64,000 bases of DNA from a virus, in the IMG/VR virus record IMGVR_UViG_3300010160_000023, positions 124,001 through 188,000 of that record. One strand, 5' to 3'. The first letter of the stretch is position 1; each line of letters starts with the position of its first letter. The position numbers were made by a program, and so were the translations under genes. Positions 60,501 through 64,000 of the stretch are shown piece by piece. The notes beneath the pieces are model-generated. The model did not search any database and was not told the origin of the DNA. It saw only the letters and a list, made by a program, of their open reading frames with translations.

Positions 60501-63500
60501 CCTCCAAGATTAAATATTGGTAATCCGGGCATCTCCAATTGTGCTGTCTCAATAATATTTTGATAATTGATTTTGGTTTGAATTTCACTAAAAGCAACTC
60601 TATCTAAAAAAGAAATGCCTCCATAATTCCATGGAACAAAATCATCTCTAACTTCTATTGAGGTTGGAGTTATCCAATTATTAATGGCTCTTTTAGCAGC
60701 TGCTGCTGATACGTCTAGACCACTACTAGAGCAAATTGGATTAATATCATTACTTAATGTAATTGTTTCGCCGCTAGGCAATATGCTTTCTGGATTAATT
60801 AAATATTCTACATATGGATAATTGGTCCAAGGACCATATGTAAATTGATTAGATCTTAATGGAATACCAGCAAAAAAAGGATGAGCTGCTTTTGGTGCTA
60901 TTTCAACATGACTAGAAGCACGATTAGCTGAAGCAGCAAGATTTCCCTTCAGTGGAGTTATTCCTCCTCTCGGACCTGCTACTGGAGCAACATAATATAA
61001 CCATAAGTCTATTCTGTCAAAGTTCCAATACCTAACCTCTGTGCTTTTCAAATAAATAGCCAAATCTTCAATAGCTATATTTGAAATTACTGTTCTATTT
61101 GGATCTTTAGCATATTGGTTTGAGCTTGTGCTAGCTGTTAAGTTAATTCCTGGTGAATCTATTAATATTCTTGGACCTTCCAGCTTCTCTGGGTCTAAAT
61201 AAACAAATTTTTCATCAACACTGGTAGTTAAATAAAGTTTTTTAACAGGAATTGGATTTCCACTTAAATTAACTAGTCCACTACCCCAAGCATCTTTAGC
61301 TTGTGTATTAGTCCAAGTATAACTTAAAGGCATAAATCGACTTGGAGATGGAAGACCAAATTGATTATATGTTCCAGGAAGCTGTGTCTCTTCTGCCATA
61401 CCAGAAACTTCGGTTATGATATAATCAGTAGCACTTAAATTAGAAATATCAATAGAAGGAATAACGAAATTACCAAGATTACACTCCCCGTCTCTTTTGT
61501 CTAATAAAAATTTCCAATTTTTATAACTCCAGTATGGATTAGCTCGGTCCTTTTTATATTTTTCAAAAGAAGCAATTTCCATTTTGCAAATATTATATCT
61601 TATGTAATCAAAGGTTTCACTAGCATTATATCCTAATATTGGCTTAATTTTCCCGGAGTCATCACTAAGAGCAAATCCATTTTTGCTGCCAACAGCGATA
61701 CTATCATCAATAATATTTCCTGGTTCTTCCCATGCTCCGTCATTAGTAGGCTGATAATTGTAATGAAGAGAGCCTCCACCGCTAAAAACATAAGCATCTC
61801 CGGCTTGTGTGGGCAAAACAATATCTGCAAAACTATCATCTCTATATGATTTGACCATAGGAGCCATTACCATATATTTTTTACCATAATATTTTGCTAT
61901 ATCATTAATGAACGAATGAAGAATTTGTAAATCCATTGTTACTTCTTCACCAAGCTTACTCGACCCATCAGACTTATCAGGAACAACTCTAATAGAATTT
62001 CCGAAAGGTCCAGAAATATTTCCATTCATCAAGTTCCAATACCAATTGTGTTCATCTTCAGCAGCCTTCCAAGCATATGAGGATGACCAGCTAGGATTTG
62101 CTATTTTCAGTTGTTTTGCGGTTTTTATAACGTAAGCATTTCTTAGCATTTCTATAAGATCTGGCTTATAGTCTTTGGATAAACAATAAACAACAAAGTT
62201 ATCAAAACCAGCAATAGCTGCTCTTATTTCGGATTCTGTTAATAAGAAATATTTTGTTCCACTACCATAAATACCCTCTAAATTTGCTGATGTTACTGGA
62301 AGTTCATCGACTCTTAAAACTACAACTATCTGCCCAGTCCATGTATCAAACCATACTGGTCTAATTCTTCTAAAATCATTATTGTCTCCACTAGTATTAA
62401 GCTGTAGCTCATTTTCCATTACAAAACCAAAGAATGGACAAATAACATCTCTATGAATAGGGAAATATCTTTGATTTCTTGCATCCCCCCATGTACTAAC
62501 GTCTTCAGCATTAGCTCCCACTTCTTCCTGCTTTACTATAATTCCTTCTGCATAGTTTCCTGTTAATTTACTTGATTGATTTCCTAATATTTGGTTACGA
62601 TCACTCCATTTGGGGTCTTTAGTACTAAAATCATATGTTATTCCAGGAATTATTTTTTTTACTTCTTCTTCGTGCTTGTATAACCCACTATAAGCAGGAT
62701 TGATAATATCAGATAGCTGTTTATTTCTAACTGAAAAAGCTGTTGGGGTTTTTATCTTCCCATAATGGAATTGTTTTCTTCCCGTAATATGGGTTGATCT
62801 AGTCATATTATTTAAAGCATCAAAAGTCCCCAACTGCATATAATCAACGAATTGATATGTTCTAGGATTAAAAATAAAATTATTTTGAGTATATGCTAGT
62901 CTATAACTCTTAGCTTGATATAGTCTTTGTTGAGGACCTCCAACTATCATACTACGAGCATTAGTTTCGTTTTTTTCTTTTCCTGTTGTTGCTGAACTAA
63001 TAGCATAACCAGCACATTGAAGTTTTTTAATAGTATTGCTAATTTCATTTTGTCTTGGTTGTTTTAGTCTAGATATTATTTTAATCTTAATGACATTGTA
63101 TAAAATATCGTTAATAGATAGTGGAACCAAATCAACATAATAGTCACAGCCCATTTGTTCAGTAACTAAATTGATTAAATCAGTAATACTTATTACAGGA
63201 CCTGGGACTCTAAAATCATTTGGAAGTCTGGGGATTTCACTTAGGTCTAAAACAAATTGACATCTATCACTTTTAGCACTCTGAGAAACAGAGGTATTTG
63301 TTTCATCGTTTAATACTGTTGTAGGAGGAATAACTCCAAATCTATTAAAAGCACTAGTAATTTGAGTATAGGTATCATTTTCTTGCATACACTTTGTTAT
63401 TATTCTACCAAAAGGAGAAAAAGCTGTTCTTTTTCCAACCTCTCCATGAGAGTCAACAAGAGAGTTCCCTGCTCTATAAGTTAAAAGAGGACCTCCTCCA

Positions 63501-64000
63501 TCGTCAGATGGGAAAGTTGAAGTTAATACGCTCAAAGCATCCAAAACACTATTAGCAGAAATGCCGTCACTGGTGGATCTTGAACCTCCAAAGTGGTCCA
63601 TACCCATAGACTCTAAAAATCCATAAACATTAAATACATTTGGAAGATTGCCTTCATATATTTGTCCAAAATAATCAATATTCCCAGAAGCATGTCCGGT
63701 ATAGTTTCTTGGTCCTCCAAAAATAGAATTGACTTCAGTTCTTGTTAAATCAATATTAAATGTAGCAGAGTGCAGTTTACTATAAAGAGATCCAGCATAT
63801 TGAGAAAGAATAATATAGCAATTATTTAATACGCTAGTCATACTATTAATAACAACGCTATAGCTCCGTCCGCCAGCACTCAAATTTTTATTCCAAGATT
63901 GAACCACTCCACCAAAAGAGAAATCTCCCATTTTAAAAATAACAGGAGTATCAATTATATCATATCCATTATTTAGAGCAGTACCAGAATACTGTCGTAA
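57578..64000 (-). CDS. Giant virion-type structural protein, 5' end outside window
   Basis: At least 2140 residues. The Met at 63931 is not the true start: the frame stays open to base 64000 and reads as normal protein (GYDIIDTPVIFKMGDFSFGG). Features: beta-rich domains, a Cys-pair zinc-type module near 1520-1570 counted from that Met (DKCPFCTGTKKI and YLYCDKCGTPDE), a Ser/Thr/Ala-rich linker at about 1620-1650 (TTQAASTSSASSSAAG) and a C-terminal region with WDESRKVWATKSD, as seen in phage tail proteins. Likely tail or baseplate protein, co-transcribed with the 2703-residue gene. Confidence 0.75.
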   Translation of the reverse strand, partial: LRQYSGTALNNGYDIIDTPVIFKMGDFSFGGVVQSWNKNLSAGGRSYSVVINSMTSVLNNCYIILSQYAGSLYSKLHSATFNIDLTRTEVNSIFGGPRNYTGHASGNIDYFGQIYEGNLPNVFNVYGFLESMGMDHFGGSRSTSDGISANSVLDALSVLTSTFPSDDGGGPLLTYRAGNSLVDSHGEVGKRTAFSPFGRIITKCMQENDTYTQITSAFNRFGVIPPTTVLNDETNTSVSQSAKSDRCQFVLDLSEIPRLPNDFRVPGPVISITDLINLVTEQMGCDYYVDLVPLSINDILYNVIKIKIISRLKQPRQNEISNTIKKLQCAGYAISSATTGKEKNETNARSMIVGGPQQRLYQAKSYRLAYTQNNFIFNPRTYQFVDYMQLGTFDALNNMTRSTHITGRKQFHYGKIKTPTAFSVRNKQLSDIINPAYSGLYKHEEEVKKIIPGITYDFSTKDPKWSDRNQILGNQSSKLTGNYAEGIIVKQEEVGANAEDVSTWGDARNQRYFPIHRDVICPFFGFVMENELQLNTSGDNNDFRRIRPVWFDTWTGQIVVVLRVDELPVTSANLEGIYGSGTKYFLLTESEIRAAIAGFDNFVVYCLSKDYKPDLIEMLRNAYVIKTAKQLKIANPSWSSSYAWKAAEDEHNWYWNLMNGNISGPFGNSIRVVPDKSDGSSKLGEEVTMDLQILHSFINDIAKYYGKKYMVMAPMVKSYRDDSFADIVLPTQAGDAYVFSGGGSLHYNYQPTNDGAWEEPGNIIDDSIAVGSKNGFALSDDSGKIKPILGYNASETFDYIRYNICKMEIASFEKYKKDRANPYWSYKNWKFLLDKRDGECNLGNFVIPSIDISNLSATDYIITEVSGMAEETQLPGTYNQFGLPSPSRFMPLSYTWTNTQAKDAWGSGLVNLSGNPIPVKKLYLTTSVDEKFVYLDPEKLEGPRILIDSPGINLTASTSSNQYAKDPNRTVISNIAIEDLAIYLKSTEVRYWNFDRIDLWLYYVAPVAGPRGGITPLKGNLAASANRASSHVEIAPKAAHPFFAGIPLRSNQFTYGPWTNYPYVEYLINPESILPSGETITLSNDINPICSSSGLDVSAAAAKRAINNWITPTSIEVRDDFVPWNYGGISFLDRVAFSEIQTKINYQNIIETAQLEMPGLPIFNLGGSFSYGNFAFVPTGVYAQKFTYLDKKRRADPLAALPSNLARLYSGVISTTGIDVIEYKTIALALDNSSNSGPIITNIQTNIGQGGISTTYSFRTYTRKLGLFNKENSDRIKKLAADNIKRSKQISSLAQQSTNIINTQSKFLEEQRLAKANFSGKDLRSKLFGWSPSTVLIGQSHPYIEYLEPPTPTNTDIIVPRELTRTYLSKSPPQIQPEITIKAWASGIEDKALIGKGELLLTLEVLGDNFPVVNGEKQKIAIRAERQGVFNGNRLKEDGETVVAGDKLGSLVDALTLPTGLDPGDDAKTKDAEQYLTAQASIATLANTRRVKTSVGLYELKEVEAQLNNDHGLQSVMSIDGIFSPVSFYPTLKDSTYSFSVYDTDKCPFCTGTKKINFFVNKYSYRPVARGDGTTGYISLDDDKYLYCDKCGTPDEKLNVKLKGSVTSVSSVQSIESLPPYIITNSTDIGTLLEFNSNIGSTVSISTTQAASTSSASSSAAGVSIPINLVSLNPIVVPYSEFKNPNTQSYSGIYPYAPNSGIHGVLSGKPGSAYESTSRPFYDRMRHSIEIVGRGAVNPGEVTTGGVETDTILHNNLTKYKDGRNIDFYHRDLHLQAERKKRENIDVNYMMNQRFLGLRGPLVLHGWGYDLEGYPVPNAADEPADIDTWGRPKRFKIKVTETPNLKYPDIKINEFFKTSNDPKVYCKTIDFVIPKDSNNNPLFNDTTALIKLVYADDLTVPGGFMDNDAPTGAETYKNDRTVGYQGSIISKTQKFTPTDPNNPTGAGKWSAKKKLGQFYLNWAERTDLWPVGPIDLRWDESRKVWATKSDSAASIYKMVYVTLEEDLVKDENMDETYPTRGFLDDLEYSTDPLEAGYRRLVYVKDKVGYTAPRGAKILCRYDKDAGFYEPVSKPSYVAKGTITPGSSQANIEMTFVQGKKRGESAPTMLVNFDNPFSLSTIGGIGLFTFINGKWTLTASS

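Noticed and set aside
49468-63000. Many plus-strand open frames inside the giant minus-strand genes
   Set aside because: They lack ribosome sites and domain motifs, and lie wholly opposite long continuous coding frames; treated as antisense shadows.
57578-63931. Methionine at 63931 as the true start of the giant protein
   Set aside because: The frame is open for 23 more codons to the window end and the added sequence reads as normal protein, so the gene extends beyond base 64000.
1-64000. tRNA genes, CRISPR arrays, insertion sequences, integrase and attachment sites
   Set aside because: No cloverleaf with a T-loop consensus, no regularly spaced repeats, no transposase or integrase motif was found by eye in intergenic DNA, which is mostly under 100 bases.

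Overview
The window is a strongly AT-rich, densely packed stretch of a large tailed bacteriophage genome (Caudoviricetes, probably a large or jumbo phage of an uncultured bacterium). The evidence is a near-complete phage replication and nucleotide-metabolism set (DnaB-type helicase, Toprim primase, DnaE-type polymerase, DnaQ-type exonuclease, SSB, RecA-type recombinase, class I ribonucleotide reductase, dUTPase, dCMP deaminase, dNMP kinase, PhoH), a phage-type sigma factor, small structural and membrane proteins, and two very large virion-type proteins. No ribosomal, tRNA or housekeeping genes were seen. Stops are ordinary TAA/TAG/TGA. Host and phage genus cannot be named from sequence alone.

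Layout. 1-1267 (minus): partial two-domain glycosyltransferase. A sigma70-like promoter at 1384-1412 fires the rightward block. 1.5-2.7 kb: small proteins and a macro domain. 2.7-9.75 kb: glycan cassette 1, with many glycosyltransferase types, three methyltransferases and a DUF6165-like protein. 9.8-12.8 kb: nucleoside-deoxyribosyltransferase-like protein, GMP reductase and a GT4. 12.8-18.1 kb: probable structural and expression genes (sigma factor, ClpP-like peptidase, ferritin-like and DeoC-like proteins), closed by a strong terminator at 18071-18116. 18.1-22.6 kb: small membrane proteins, a holin candidate and a papain-like peptidase. 22.6-26.3 kb: dNTP synthesis from its own promoter. 26.4-31.9 kb: PhoH, HNH, RecA, nucleases and small proteins. 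31.9-40.6 kb: replisome, with a DnaE polymerase split in two and a DnaQ-type exonuclease between the halves. 40.6-41.1 kb: SSB with its own promoter and terminator. 41.1-47.6 kb: glycan cassette 2, tightly coupled and rich in degenerate enzyme folds. 47.6-49.5 kb: nuclease, possible annealing protein, zinc ribbon. 49.5-64 kb (minus): two giant structural genes, convergent with the rest; the upstream one runs off the window end.

How it may work together. The dNTP genes feed the phage replisome. The sigma factor may read a GGTGTATAT element found 30-55 nt upstream of four genes, while sigma70-like promoters drive the first, dCMP-deaminase and SSB operons. The many sugar enzymes suggest the phage builds or transfers its own glycan, perhaps onto the giant virion proteins (inference). 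Several proteins (DeoC-like, ferritin-like, and at least three in cassette 2) keep an enzyme fold but appear to lack its catalytic residues. All family calls are by eye; no database search was possible.
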